Shown here piece after piece: positions 44,097-55,508 of a DNA stretch of 64,000 nucleotides. The stretch lies in the NCBI GenBank assembly GCA_030015575.1, contig JASDDO010000001.1, forward strand, positions 134,745,988 through 134,809,987, in the 5' to 3' direction. Position 1 is the stretch's first letter. Each line of letters begins with the position of its first letter. The notes beneath the pieces were generated by a model. That model did no database searches. It saw only the letters and a list, made by a program, of their open reading frames with translations, and had not been told where the DNA came from. The stretch is from Agapanthus africanus. Its lineage: Eukaryota; Streptophyta; Magnoliopsida; Asparagales; Amaryllidaceae. Both the position numbers and the translations under genes were made by a program.

Positions 44097-44486
44097 CTAG
44101 CAAGGTGGCGGATCCTTCCCACAAGTAACAAGCAGTTGCAAGCTCAAAGGGATGTAAATATCAAGATTAAGCACCCTCAGCTTGATGGCAGTGCAGAGGC
44201 AAACAGGACTGGGCAACAGTAGTTTTCAACTGCATTCCCTAATCCAACATGCACAAGCCCCACCCAAAACATCAAGGCAAAGCCCTAGCTCCAATATTTC
44301 TAAAGAGCATTTCATCGGAGGCGGCGGATTGATCCACGGAAGGAGCCCGGGCCTGCCACCGCCTGTCGAGGCCGGCGGGGTCACCGCCGGCGAGGGGAAT
44401 TTCTTGGGGTGATGATGTGTTGATAAGACACTAGTTGGAAGTGTTGACGTTATGAGAAGAAGTATGAGTAGGATTTGTGTAGCCAT
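44097..44486 (-). pseudogene. Hybrid proline-rich protein / hydrophobic-seed (8-Cys) family, broken
   Basis: The Met at 44486 (context accATGG) opens a signal peptide (residues 1-22, MATQILLILLLITS) followed by a short His/Pro/Gly-rich linker and the start of the eight-cysteine domain: KCSLEILELGLC with Cys60 and Cys70. The domain continues in a second frame (VHVGLGNAVENYCCPV) and then returns to the first (CLCTAIKLRVLNLDIYIP, LLVTCGKDPPPC), ending at the TAG 44097-44099. An extra base in the C run at 44258-44261 and a loss of about 28 bases between CCPV and CLC explain this; together they restore the frame (129 codons in all), but the stretch between is read out of frame and stops at 44226. 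All eight Cys codons survive. Family members are secreted cell-wall proteins. A sequencing error cannot explain the 28-base loss. Confidence 0.8.
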
Positions 44487-44530
44487 GGTATTTTTGGAAG
44501 CAAGTATTCGTGAATTCTTTAGGTTGGGAT

Positions 44531-44540
44531 TTTTATAGAT
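44531..44540 (-). promoter_or_regulatory. TATA box of the HyPRP pseudogene
   Basis: On the minus strand atCTATAAAA lies about 45-55 bp upstream of the start codon, the distance expected for a short-leader plant gene. Nothing more specific is seen upstream. Confidence 0.5.
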
Positions 44541-45523
44541 GAGATTTAGACCTACATGTTAACCTGGCATCAAATTCTTTAGTTATCTTAGTTTTTTTTG
44601 TTCAATATTAACTTCCATCAGTTTCTCATAATAGCACATGTGAGCAAAAGCTAGCACTGCAACCCTCTCATTCATTTGTGAGGAGAAATTGGCTTATATA
44701 TAATTTTGAAGAAATCTCTGTACACATATATAGCTTAGACGACGATTCAGATGACAGCTATACAGGCATGAGATCAAAATTCAAACATAAAGAGTTACCG
44801 GATGTAGATCCTCAATCCATAACTGCAATTATGATATCACTGATATCCAGACATCTTCTACATAAAAACTTGGAAGTGAATGACAGTCAAGTACACAACA
44901 ACATACAAAGCACATTCAAACCATATTTTCCAATTCTTGCCATCATCTCATGATTAGTGTCGACACGCAACATTAGGAATCAATCAGGTATGACTCATGT
45001 GGTAAAATTTTCCTTTCCTCTCTTCAAAATGAGAGAGGTAGCCGGTCCAATTTCTGGAAAAGGAAAATAAATATCCAGCTTATAGCAGCTTTGTTCTCAT
45101 CGGCTTATACTTTCCCTGAAATCTGGCCAAATTATATATGGAGTGATTGTGGGAAGTGAATTGGGCATCAAATTAAGTCTAATAGCAGTGGATTTAAGGG
45201 TTCAGACGCGCGAACCCTTGGCTTACATGGACTATACAACATACAACAGTACCTTTTAAGCTAGGGTTTGGAATTTTATGCTGCAACTACAAGGTGAGGG
45301 TGTGCCCAGCTCAGTACTTGGATTGCAAGTGCTAGCATAGCTCCACGTCAGAAAACCATGGGAGTGAGCACATGGTTTGAGTTTTCTGGATTGACTGGTT
45401 CTAGTAAGGTTCTATAGAATCCCTGTTGGACGGTTTTTTTTCATGGAAGCGAGTTATCCACTATCCACAATGTGATATATGGACGACCGAGACTAAACGA
45501 AAAGTCAAATCCTATTTTTAAGG

Positions 45524-45555
<32 letters not shown>

Positions 45556-46933
45556 CCCCTCCCTCCAAATATATGTGCATCAAATAGCCATACCTGAGAT
45601 TTAACATAACTGGCTGCTACAGATGTAAACTGGCTCTTATGCTAACAAAATTCTTCAAGTAGATTAGGTATTAACAATGAAGGGTGCATGAACTTGAACA
45701 TGAAACCATATCTTAAGACTTGAAACCTAAACACAAGGGACTACAAGGATGAGTGTCGAGCCGAGCTGGTAACATATAGATGCTATAACAAATCATAACA
45801 TAAACAAGTATGCTATATAGGATCAGACCTGCGTATGCCCACCTGGAAACCCAGCAGTCGCGACCGGATGTGATTCACAACGGTAGAAAACAGATCAACA
45901 AATGAACAATCGATTGGAAAATTCGGGTCCTAAAACTTATAAACAGCGAGGCTCATTAGTAAATCATGAGTGGATTTGTTAACATGTCTTTTCATAAAGG
46001 AATGAACGCAAAAACAGGTAGCACAATCAACATAGACAGTAGATTCAGCTGTCGTCTGCTCCTAGGCAAATAATCCTTCTATTTGTTTTCGCTAATTTTC
46101 TTGAGTAATAAACAAGGGATTTGAGGTTTTTCATCCAAATTTGTAAAGGTAACAAACTAAATATTCTAAGTAGGTTGCATTTTCGTTAGGTTGATTCAGA
46201 ATTAGGGCTTTGCTATCAATCCATAAAATATTGTGAGTTTCAGTCTTTTATTTCTGATTATGACAATTGTTTTTGTGGCTATGTTTACAATCCTCTACAA
46301 GTTAAATGCATATGCCTTTATTCTTCATCCAATGATCGCCTCAGGACCATATTCACCGGTGAGGATGTTTTGTTGCAAGTATCAGCGTAAGAATAATGGT
46401 GATGGGTGGACTTTATGTTCAATGACAGCTAAACTGTTGTTTTTGCATAAATATGTGCATACAAGCATCAGAGTATCGGACAACTAAACCATTGTTTTCC
46501 CATAAATATGTACATACATACAGACAGACATACATGGGGACATAACAACACTTGACCATCAATTGGAATTACAATCACGGTACCCACAGTTTCATTTTTC
46601 TTGGGTAATATGTGTGTGCGCAACCGTCGACCAGCGGCGGATAACGGGAGGCAGGCCGGCAGTGGCAGATGGACGATGAGTGCATAGATGACGGCAAGCG
46701 GCGGGAGGGCGAACGGTCGACGGTCAACGAACGGCCGACGGTTGACCAGCGGTTATGACACATCTTGCGTTAGGTAGGAATATTTCATGGTAATTTAGAA
46801 TAGATACCGGTTTTGGAAGGAATATGACACATATGAAACGAGGTCATTTGATTACCATGGTAATCATGTATTCCCAGGAATATTTTTTTACAGGCACGGT
46901 AATTTTTAATGGGAATTCGGGATTACCATCTAG
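44541..46933 (+). other. Flanking DNA, no gene recognised
   Basis: AT-rich DNA. The frame 44678-44953 (91 codons) has no recognisable domain and no supporting signals. A (TC)n microsatellite is at 45528-45555, a GC-rich patch at 46615-46755, and a perfect palindrome GATTACCATGGTAATC at about 46853-46868. Confidence 0.5.
45528..45555. repeat. (TC)n microsatellite
   Basis: About fourteen uninterrupted TC units followed by a C-rich tail (ccccctccctcc). Confidence 0.9.
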
Positions 46934-46938
46934 ATTAC

Positions 46939-48355
46939 TGTTCATATCATAATATTGCAATTCATACGTCCCACTTTTATGCATTTTATAAGTAAACAGG
47001 TACTTTTGACGCTCGTTTGTTGCATAATACAGGATACAGGCTCTTGGAACGAAGACAGTGAGAAAAGGCAAAAGATGATACAAAAGAGAGACTTTTTGAC
47101 CAACAAGAAGATGGATCCGAGTCACGAAGAACAGGTTACAATTGTATGAAGCAGTGCAATCCAAAATATCAAAGTGAACGGTCAAAAGCTCCTTACAAGT
47201 TTTCACTGAAGATCTGGAAAAGACCAAGAAGCCAAACGGAGAAAAATAGTGAATAACAAATAAGCCCAAATACCCAAAATGAAGACCACGGAAGATGGTG
47301 GCATGAAGCCACCAAAGGGCCGCGGAACCGCGGCCCAAGGGCTATCATTGCCGCGGTTCCGCGGCCGTATGGTGTCCATGTCGGCACCGACTTCTTGTGT
47401 CGGTGCGACGGTGCGGGTGTTGAGATTTTTAGGGGGCAAATCTGTAATTGCACCTCTGAGAGAGTCTGTAACCCTAACTTCACTGTTTGCTTATAAATTG
47501 TACTCAAAATCTGTAAAATGCTATGCCTCTTATCAATCAATAAAATCAGACCTGTTGAGAGATCAAGAACATCAATCTTGTAAGTGTTCTTTATTTTTAT
47601 GCTTTAGTTTAGTTCTTTTTTCTTGCCCTAGCTAATATACTTATTGCAGTAGAGTAATCTTAATACTTGCCGTAGTTAACTAGTCTAGCCTCTTTTAATT
47701 TGCAGTAAATAATAATTCAAGATCAGAACAAAACATTTTAAAGCATAACAACAAAATGTTGTTTTTAGATAATTCCCTAATGAGCGAGTAAAACCCTCGC
47801 TCGTTAGGGTTAGGAACAAGGGAGGGAGTGAGAGATGGATATCTCTCACCTCCTTCAATGCCAACATATTTTCAAAACAAGAACTTCATGCACGCATGTA
47901 TGATCCGCCCCGTACGGCACCCTACCTACGAGGTAACGGTGAACCGTAGTATAAAAGGCCGGACATACATGACGTCCATGAAGATTGCAGCAATTAATAG
48001 GAAAGGACGGACAAGGATCTAGAGGAAGAAACTTCGTTTCTTCCCGATCATCCTAATCCTCTTTGCTAATAATTGTTGTGATTTTCTAAAAAGCTTTAAT
48101 CAAACGGCATTGAAAGAGGTGACAATATTGATCTCATCAACCCTACCTTAGACCTAACCCTAACGAGTTCTTTCATATCATATAAATTAGTTTTTAAATC
48201 AATCGACAAAAACCAAACAACAATCTGAATCAACTCGTTATAACACAAAAACAGAAAATTACACATATCTACGGATCGACCCGTACTCACCGGCTAGCTG
48301 CAAAGCGACGCCGTTTCTGATTACGGTAAACTACAATTTTTTTTGGAATTAATCA
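46939..48355 (+). repeat. Left LTR of element C
   Basis: 1417 bp. GC-rich hairpins GGGCCGCGGAACCGCGGCCC (47317-47336) and GCCGCGGTTCCGCGGC (47350-47365) stand out from AT-rich surroundings. TTATAAAT at about 47491 and AATAAA at 47539-47544 could be the TATA box and polyadenylation signal; a second TATA-like word (tataaaagg) is at 47950. Short frames inside occur in both LTRs and are not genes. Confidence 0.92.
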
Positions 48356-48357
48356 AA

Positions 48358-48375
48358 TGGCGTCGTTGCCGGGGA
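48358..48375 (+). other. Primer binding site of element C
   Basis: TGGCGTCGTTGCCGGGGA two bases after the left LTR; a near match to the complement of the plant tRNA-Asp 3' end, as usual for Athila. Confidence 0.78.
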
Positions 48376-49462
48376 TGGCGTAATTTTTGGATTTGTATGA
48401 TTTCGGGTTGATATAAATTTTGAAAAATCATAAAAATCAGAAAATACAAAAATACAAAAACATTTTAGCGATTTTTATCTGTTTGAAGGGTTCTATGTTT
48501 TGAATCTTGCAGGAACAGCAAAGGATTGTGAATCTGGAAATTTACAGAGAGCAAAACAGAAGTTGGTACATAAGAACATAGAGGAATTACAAGCACAGAG
48601 CAGCACATTTTTTTTCAGAGCCTAATCTGCTCAACTGACCGCGGTTCCGCCGCATAGGAGGGTCCCAGACCGCGGAACCGCCGCGTGTCTGCCACGTCAG
48701 CACATCAAAATTGCAAGGTTTGTTTTCTCCTTCTCCCCTCTTCAACCTCCCATATATCTCTCTGTAAAAACTTTCTGCAGGACTTCTTTGCGCAAAAATC
48801 TTCTCCCTCTTCTCAATAACAGATTTTCTGCAGGTTTCTTTGCGCCGCGCTAAAAATTGATTGCAAGTGAATTTTACTGTTTTGCATAATTTAATCGGAC
48901 TGTAAGGGGCTAATTGACCAAACTCAGATTGGGTAGGGATTTCATCACCCTTCCCAGGACCCCAGAAAACACCTAAAGCATGTGCATTGACCACAGTTAA
49001 TTAAAAAAGATTAGACTCAGACCTAAGGACATCGAGCTCAATAGGAAAAGGACTAGTATAGGTATCGGCCGTTTATCCTAACCGACATTGCGGTGTCTAG
49101 GCTAGTGGTTATTAATTAGGCCCACTGTAGTGGTGGTTCCTTCCCACTTACCTGGCCGTACTTGTCCGTGAAGAGGCGGTTTGAGGTCCTATTTCTAGCC
49201 CTAGTTAGGAGCTGTCTAGCAGACCCAGGCGACCCTAGATCTAGGCCTGATGTGCATGTGTGGTTGATACATTTGTGTCACGAGTCCCTTTTGAAAAACC
49301 TTTTTGCAAAACTCACATAAAAAAAAAAGAAAAATCTTTTCAAAACTTGCAACTTGCCGCTAAGAAAACTTGCAACTCACTTCCATAACTTTCCCTCACT
49401 GACGTTATCTTACCTCCACATTCTGTCTTTTTCTTTTTTCTGACTGCACTACCCTTTAGTGT
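48376..49462 (+). other. Leader of element C
   Basis: Non-coding. It contains two more CCGCGG words (gaccgcggttccgccgc near 48638, accgcggaaccgccgcg near 48671) and a block shared with B and D (about 48905-49150). The antisense frame 48587-48994 has no recognised domain. Confidence 0.7.
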
Positions 49463-50374
49463 ATGTCACTTTGGACTAGGGATACTGACGCCCGATTAGT
49501 CCGTGTTTCGTTGGTACCGACCGACGAACCTTTCGACACTAAAGTCAACACTCCGTCCACTTTCTTACCCTCAACTTCAAATTCTTTCACCGAAGGCATG
49601 TCGGGATTCGACCCCAACAATATCTTACCGACGGGAAGGATTCCACCTCCGTTAGGTGCGAATGACCCGAGCCAGCCGCCTGTTGAAGCGCCCGCACGAG
49701 TTGCGCTTCAGGATCTCTTTTACCCCATCCGCACTTCTTTACCTACTTGTCTATATAGCACCGCATCACATTCCATAAGAAATTGGAACGAGTTTGTGAA
49801 GGCTTTTCTGAAAAAGTTCTATCCTCATCACAAAACTGCCAGAATCCGCAATGAAATAATTCAATTCTCACAACTTCCTTCCGAACCATTTTGGAAGTGC
49901 TTCGAGAGATTTAAGGACCTACTAGTTCAATGCCCTCATCATGGGATCGAAAGTTGGCAACTTTGCCAAACATTATACGAAGGATTGAACTCGGCAACGA
50001 AGCAGTTGCTAGAAACCATCTGTCAAGGTCATTTTCTCTCTAAGTCTAGTGATGAAGCATGGCAATTTCTTGAGGATCTTAGTGAGCAAACAATACAGTG
50101 GGAGAGTACCAAGACCACATCATCTTCTAGTGGTCAATCTACGGCAGGCATACATCAAGTAGAGATGTCGATTGCCATGAAGGCCGAGATGGCCGCTCTT
50201 ACGAAAAAGCTAGAAGCGATTGAGACCAAAATCTCATCGCCTTCTCCTACCCCTGCTATGCCCCCACGAACTGTCTGTGCTTGTTGTGCGGATCCATCGC
50301 ACCTAACCGAAGAGTGTCCTTATAATGCATCCACTCAAGGACAGGATCAAGTCAATGCTGCATTTCAGCAATGA
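49463..50374 (+). CDS. gag: gag of element C (fossil)
   Basis: This 303-residue frame begins MSLWTRDTDARLVRVSLVPT, as in element B. After a Pro/Ser-rich N-terminus (GANDPSQPPVEAPARVALQD), the Retrotrans_gag core appears: NWNEFVKAFLKKFYPHHKTA, RNEIIQFSQLPSEPFWKCFE, RFKDLLVQCPHHGIESWQLC, and TLYEGLNSATKQLLETICQG. A coiled coil (AMKAEMAALTKKLEAIETKI) and a zinc knuckle (CACCADPSHLTEEC, CX2CX4HX4C) follow near the end. The gag tail, rich in Gln and Asn, continues to about 50640. It would form the particle core and bind element RNA. It is incomplete relative to its relatives. Confidence 0.88.
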   Translation: MSLWTRDTDARLVRVSLVPTDEPFDTKVNTPSTFLPSTSNSFTEGMSGFDPNNILPTGRIPPPLGANDPSQPPVEAPARVALQDLFYPIRTSLPTCLYSTASHSIRNWNEFVKAFLKKFYPHHKTARIRNEIIQFSQLPSEPFWKCFERFKDLLVQCPHHGIESWQLCQTLYEGLNSATKQLLETICQGHFLSKSSDEAWQFLEDLSEQTIQWESTKTTSSSSGQSTAGIHQVEMSIAMKAEMAALTKKLEAIETKISSPSPTPAMPPRTVCACCADPSHLTEECPYNASTQGQDQVNAAFQQ

Positions 50375-50566
50375 CAAAGAAACGATCCGTACTCTTCGAC
50401 ATATAATCCAGGGTGGAGAAGTCACCCAAATTTCGCTTGGAACCAAAATCAACAATTCCAAGGAAATAACAACTTTCAAAGACCTCTTCCTCCACAACAA
50501 CAACAAGCACCTTCACAAACTCAATTTCAACCGCAACAATTTCAACAACCACTTTACCCTAATCAG

Positions 50567-53290
50567 GTGAACAATTTTGTGCCTAACAATGCTTACCAGC
50601 CAAATAATTATGTTCAACCTAATAATGATAAGGTTAGCTCGCTCGAAAGAAGTCTAGATGCGTTCCTTAAGCAATCTACACAGTCTACAGCAAGACTTGA
50701 GACTTCTATTCAATCTTTAGTGCAAAATAGTGCCTCACATGATCAAAGCATCAAATCAATTGAGGCACAAATTGCACAACTCAATGCAGCTTTGAGCGAG
50801 CGCGAAAAAGGAAAACTCCCGTCTCAACCACTGCCCAACCCCGGTCACGCACACGCTGCATATCAACAGCAGAATCATAACGTAAATGCCGTGACCACAT
50901 TGAGATCGGGAAAAGTGTTGCAGAAAAATATGGGCATGAACAATGACACCCCTGCCGGTGGGACTTCTTCATCTTCTTCACCTTCTTCTTCAGAGCCTAT
51001 TCTCCACCCTTCACATGGCTCTACCTCTTCTAGCTTGAACGGACCCATTTCTCACAACACGAACACATCTACACAGGGTGCCGTTCCAACTCGACAATCT
51101 GATCCGCAAAAATTGGACTCAACCACCTTTCAAAATGTTCCTTTTCCTAATCGGTTGAGATCCAATAAACCAACTCCTCAGATGGAGAAGATTGTCGAGT
51201 TGTTCAAACAGGTTAGCATAAATATCCCTCTTTTGGATGCAATTCAGCAAGTTCCTTCATATGCAAAAATTTTAAAGGACTTATGCACCAAAAAGAGGAA
51301 GTCGCAAGTGCCAAAGAAAGTTTTTGTGGCTAGTGCTATTAGCGATGCTCTTGTAAATTCCTTACCCCCAAAGCAAAAGGACCCCGGGTGTCCCACCATT
51401 TCGATAACAATTGGGGACAAGAACATAAATAGAGCACTACTAGATCTTGGTGCGAGTGTCAATTTGCTACCCTATTCTGTGTACGAGCAATTGGGCGTTG
51501 GAGAGCTTAAGCCCACTCACTGTACTCTCCAAATGGCCGACCGGTCAATAACCCATCCTAGGGGAGAGCTGGAGGATGTGTTAATTAGAGTAGGGGATTT
51601 CATTTTCCCCGTTGACTTTATTGTGATGGATACACAACCTGTTGCTAACCCCCGGAACCAAATTCCGGTAATACTTGGTCGACCATTTCTGGCTACTTCC
51701 AACGCAGTGATCAATTGTCGTAATGGTTCAATGAACCTATCTTTCGGCAATATGACAATTGAGCTCAATATTTTCAAGTTGGGAAGTCAGCCTGCTGAGC
51801 CTAATGCTAGCGTACTCGATGTTTGCTCGATCAATGAGATCGTGGAGGAGGACTGTGAATTCGAGAATTTTTTGTTCGATCACAGCAATGTTAACGCCAC
51901 TAGTGCGTTCCTCCTAGAATCCGACGCAGCTTTCACAGCGGATAATGATTTTGAGTGCTTTACCTTCGTTGATGACTTTGAAGACTCATCACCTGAATTG
52001 GAGTTTTTTGCTTTTTCGGATGAGTTAGTTGAACCATCCAACACTGTTGCGTACACTCGGTTCGAACCTTTGATGGAATCATTCGAGTTTGAAACAACTA
52101 CCCCATTGTTACCATCTATTGTTTCACCTCCTAAACTCGAATTAAAGCTTTTGCCGACACACCTAAAATATGCTTATCTAGGTGATAATGAGACCTTACT
52201 TGTCATTATATCAGCCTCTCTAGCTCTTGAGCAAGAGAAGGCTCTTTTGATGGTCTTACATAATAATCGGCAAGCTTTCGGCTGGTCTATGGCGGACATT
52301 AAGGGAATTAGTCCACTCGTAGTCGAACATCATATACACTTAATGGATGATGCCAAGCCAGCACGGGATCCACAAAGGCGCCTCAACCCCATCATGAAAG
52401 AGGCTGTTAAGAAGGAAATTGTCAAGTGTCTGGATAGCGGTATCTTTTACCCTATCTCGGATAGCCAATGGGTTAGCCCAATCCACGTCGTGCCAAAGAA
52501 ATCGGGCATTACGGTCATTACCAATATGGCAAATGAGTTGATTCCCACTCGCACCCAAACTGGATGGCGAGTCTGCATAGACTATAGGAAACTCAATGCC
52601 GCAACAAGGAAAGAACACTTTCCTTTACCTTTCATTGACCAAATGCTCGAGCGATTGGCGGGGCACGAGTTCTATTGCTTTCTCGATGGCTATTCCGGTT
52701 ACAACCAAGTCCCCATCGTCAAAGAGGACCAAGATAAGACAACATTCACTTGCCCCTTTGGCACGTTTGCTTATCGTCGCATGCCCTTTGGGTTATGCAA
52801 TGCACCCGCGACATTTCAGCGGTGTATGATGGGGATCTTTTCAGACATGGTTGAAAAGTTCTTGGAGATCTTTATGGATGATTTCTCCATTTTTGGCGAC
52901 TCCTTCGACGAGTGTTTACGCCATCTTGACGCTGTTCTTACCCGCTGCAGGGATAAGAACCGCACATTGAATTGGGAGAAGTGCCATTTCATGGTGCGAG
53001 AGGGCATTGTCTTAGGACATGTCATCTCGCAACACGGCATCGAGGTAGATAGAGCAAAAATCGAAGTGATTTCTAACCTCCCTCCCCCAAAATGCGTCAA
53101 AGATATTAGAGCCTTCCTTGGCCACGCCGGTTTCTACAGACGGTTCATCAAGGACTTTAGCAAGATTGCTAGACCCTTGACTCTCTTACTGGCCAAGGAC
53201 ACAACTTTTGCAGTCGACTCCACTTGCATTGAAGCATTCCCTCATCACCGCACCCATCCTCTCATCTCCCGACTGGACGCACCCTTTTGA
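50567..53290 (+). CDS. pol: gag tail, protease and reverse transcriptase of element C (fossil)
   Basis: This is a 907-residue open frame. Residues 1-260 are a gag tail and spacer (coiled coil, [14 protein letters not shown], serine-rich linker, [18 protein letters not shown]). The protease follows with its D-L-G-A at about residues 293-296 ([20 protein letters not shown]) and [17 protein letters not shown]. After an acidic spacer the RT begins: [40 protein letters not shown], the [10 protein letters not shown] block, [16 protein letters not shown], the catalytic FMDD at residues 769-772, and [21 protein letters not shown] with [16 protein letters not shown]. It is the best-preserved part of the pol of this element and identifies it as Athila (protease and RT style). 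Confidence 0.9.
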   Translation: MNNFVPNNAYQPNNYVQPNNDKVSSLERSLDAFLKQSTQSTARLETSIQSLVQNSASHDQSIKSIEAQIAQLNAALSEREKGKLPSQPLPNPGHAHAAYQQQNHNVNAVTTLRSGKVLQKNMGMNNDTPAGGTSSSSSPSSSEPILHPSHGSTSSSLNGPISHNTNTSTQGAVPTRQSDPQKLDSTTFQNVPFPNRLRSNKPTPQMEKIVELFKQVSINIPLLDAIQQVPSYAKILKDLCTKKRKSQVPKKVFVASAISDALVNSLPPKQKDPGCPTISITIGDKNINRALLDLGASVNLLPYSVYEQLGVGELKPTHCTLQMADRSITHPRGELEDVLIRVGDFIFPVDFIVMDTQPVANPRNQIPVILGRPFLATSNAVINCRNGSMNLSFGNMTIELNIFKLGSQPAEPNASVLDVCSINEIVEEDCEFENFLFDHSNVNATSAFLLESDAAFTADNDFECFTFVDDFEDSSPELEFFAFSDELVEPSNTVAYTRFEPLMESFEFETTTPLLPSIVSPPKLELKLLPTHLKYAYLGDNETLLVIISASLALEQEKALLMVLHNNRQAFGWSMADIKGISPLVVEHHIHLMDDAKPARDPQRRLNPIMKEAVKKEIVKCLDSGIFYPISDSQWVSPIHVVPKKSGITVITNMANELIPTRTQTGWRVCIDYRKLNAATRKEHFPLPFIDQMLERLAGHEFYCFLDGYSGYNQVPIVKEDQDKTTFTCPFGTFAYRRMPFGLCNAPATFQRCMMGIFSDMVEKFLEIFMDDFSIFGDSFDECLRHLDAVLTRCRDKNRTLNWEKCHFMVREGIVLGHVISQHGIEVDRAKIEVISNLPPPKCVKDIRAFLGHAGFYRRFIKDFSKIARPLTLLLAKDTTFAVDSTCIEAFPHHRTHPLISRLDAPF

Positions 53291-55013
53291 AATCATGTGC
53301 GACGCATCAGACTTTGCTATTGGCGCTGTTCTTGGACAGCACATTAATAAGATGCCGCACGTGATTTATTATGCGAGCCGAACACTAAATGAGGCCCAAC
53401 TCAACTACACAACAACAGAGAAAGAGTTTTTAGCCGTTGTGTTTGCACTCGAAAAATTTCGGCCTTATTTAATCGGCTCTCCAGTAGTTGTATATACTGA
53501 TCATTCAGCTCTTCGCCACCTTTTTGTGAAGAAAGATGCTAAGTCAAGGCTAATACGTTGGATCCTTTTATTACAAGAGTTTGACATTGTCATTAAGGAC
53601 AAAAAGGGATGTGAAAACGTAGTAGCTGATCACCTATCACGACTTCCTTTTGCGCCCACGCTCGATCTTCCAATCACTGATGTTTTTCCCGACGAGCAAC
53701 TCTTGACCGTTTCTTGCGAACCATGGTTCGCCGATATTGTGAATTACTTAGCCACCGGCCTGATACCCAATGATTGGTCGAGACAGGATAAACTTCGATT
53801 TTTATCCCAAGTAAAGCATTTTTACTGGGATGAGCCCTATCTTTTTAAATACTGTTCCGACCAAATCATTCGTCGGTATGTACCTGAAAGTGAGGTCAAG
53901 AGCGTGCTGTCTTTTTGCCACGATCAAGCCTGTGGCGGGCATTTTGGCCCAAAGAAGACAGCCGAAAAAGTTTTGCAGTGTGGTTTCTATTGGCCACGAC
54001 TCTTCAAGGATGCATTTGAATACTGCAAAACTTGCTCCCGGTGCCAACACTTGGGCCGGATTTCGCGGAGAAACGAAATGCCGCTCCAACCTATTTTGGT
54101 TGTGGACATTTTTGATGTTTGGGGCATAGATTTCATGGGACCATTTCCTAACTCTTTTGGAAATGTGTATATACTGTTGGCAGTTGACTATGTTTCTAAG
54201 TGGGTCGAGGCTGTGCCCAGCTGAACGAACGATAATAAAGTTGTCGTTCGGTTTCTTAAAGAACACATATTTTCTCGATTTGGGCACCCTCGGGCGATAA
54301 TAAGTGATAATGGTTCTCACTTCTGCACTAGGACTTTCGAGTCCTTAATGCGCAAATACTCTATCACCCACAAATTGTCAACGCCATATCACCCTCAAAC
54401 ATGTAGGCAAGCCGAGGTTTCGAATCGGCAAATAAAGCAAATCTTGGAGAAAACGGTTTCCAAAAACCGTAAGGATTGGTCACTTAAACTGATAGATGCA
54501 CTATGGGCTTTCCGTACTGCATATAAGACCGATCTTGGTATGTCTCCATAGCGACTTGTGTACTGGAAGGCTTGCCACCTCCCAGTGGAGATCGAGCATA
54601 AAGCATTTTGGGCTATCAAAGAGCTGAATTTGTCTTTAGGAGATGCGGGCAGCAATCGAAAGCTGCAATTGAATGAGTTGGAGGAGCTGAGGGATGAGGC
54701 ATATGATAATGCCATAACTGCTAAAAACCGAGCCAAGGTGTTCCACGATAAACACCTTTTGCGAAAAACTTTCGAACCTGGTCAACAGGTCTTACTTTAT
54801 GACACTCGGTTACATTTTCATCCCGGCAAGCTCCGGTCCAGATGGAGAGGACCTTTTGTAGTCCGCACCGTTTATCCGCACGGTGCGGTTGATCTTGAGA
54901 ACCCTGAAGACGGTACCTTGTTCAAGGTAAATGGGCATCGACTGAAACCGTTCTTCACAGCGGACCCTACGGAGGAGCTCCTGTTTTTGCAGGAGCCGAT
55001 TTACACTGATTGA
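53208..55013 (+). CDS. pol: RNase H and integrase of element C (fossil)
   Basis: RNase H comes first ([63 protein letters not shown]). The integrase zinc domain follows ([18 protein letters not shown], then CKTCSRC), then the catalytic core beginning [11 protein letters not shown] and [11 protein letters not shown], with the SDNG.HF and YHPQT parts further on (about 54300-54400). The C-terminal region (54558-55013) has [19 protein letters not shown] and a chromatin-facing end with WRGPFVV. The region is broken in several places. It would degrade RNA in hybrids and insert the DNA copy into the host genome. Confidence 0.85.
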
Positions 55014-55508
55014 TCTTCCTCCACCTTCACCCCTAAATTTCTTTTCCCAAAACATTATTTCAAATAAGTTTGGGGGTGTGTATAGTGTTTGTATATATAT
55101 ATATATAAAAAAATTAAAAAAAAATAAAAAAATTTTAAAATAAAAAAAATGATAATTTTTGGACCAAATTGCAAATTTGCAGATTAAGAGCTGATTTCAC
55201 AAATAAAACCCTCGTTTTAGAGGGTGTTTTATGCAAATCACCCTCCCATCCCCTATTTAAAGGAACCCGACCCCCCTGTGTTCTTAAACCTAAATATTTC
55301 CTCCTCATAAAACCCTAGTCGCCGCCCCCTACCCTCTGCAGAAGAATCTCGCCGCGCCGCCACCAACCGACCGCGGAACCGCCGCCGTAGCCGCCTCCCG
55401 CCGCTGATCCGCCGCATTCTGGTCTCTTCACCCCCTGAAATTTTCAGGGGAGGTAACACTGTCTAAATCCTCTCTGTTACTGCATATCATTTTACTGTAA
55501 ACATCTAA

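Noticed and set aside
46853-46868. GATTACCATGGTAATC palindrome as the end of a MITE
   Set aside because: No second terminus or target duplication could be found around it.
46844-47540. Overlapping frames of 78-164 codons on both strands in the left LTR of element C, with counterparts in the right LTR
   Set aside because: They lie inside LTRs, overlap each other on both strands around the GC-rich hairpins and show no domain.
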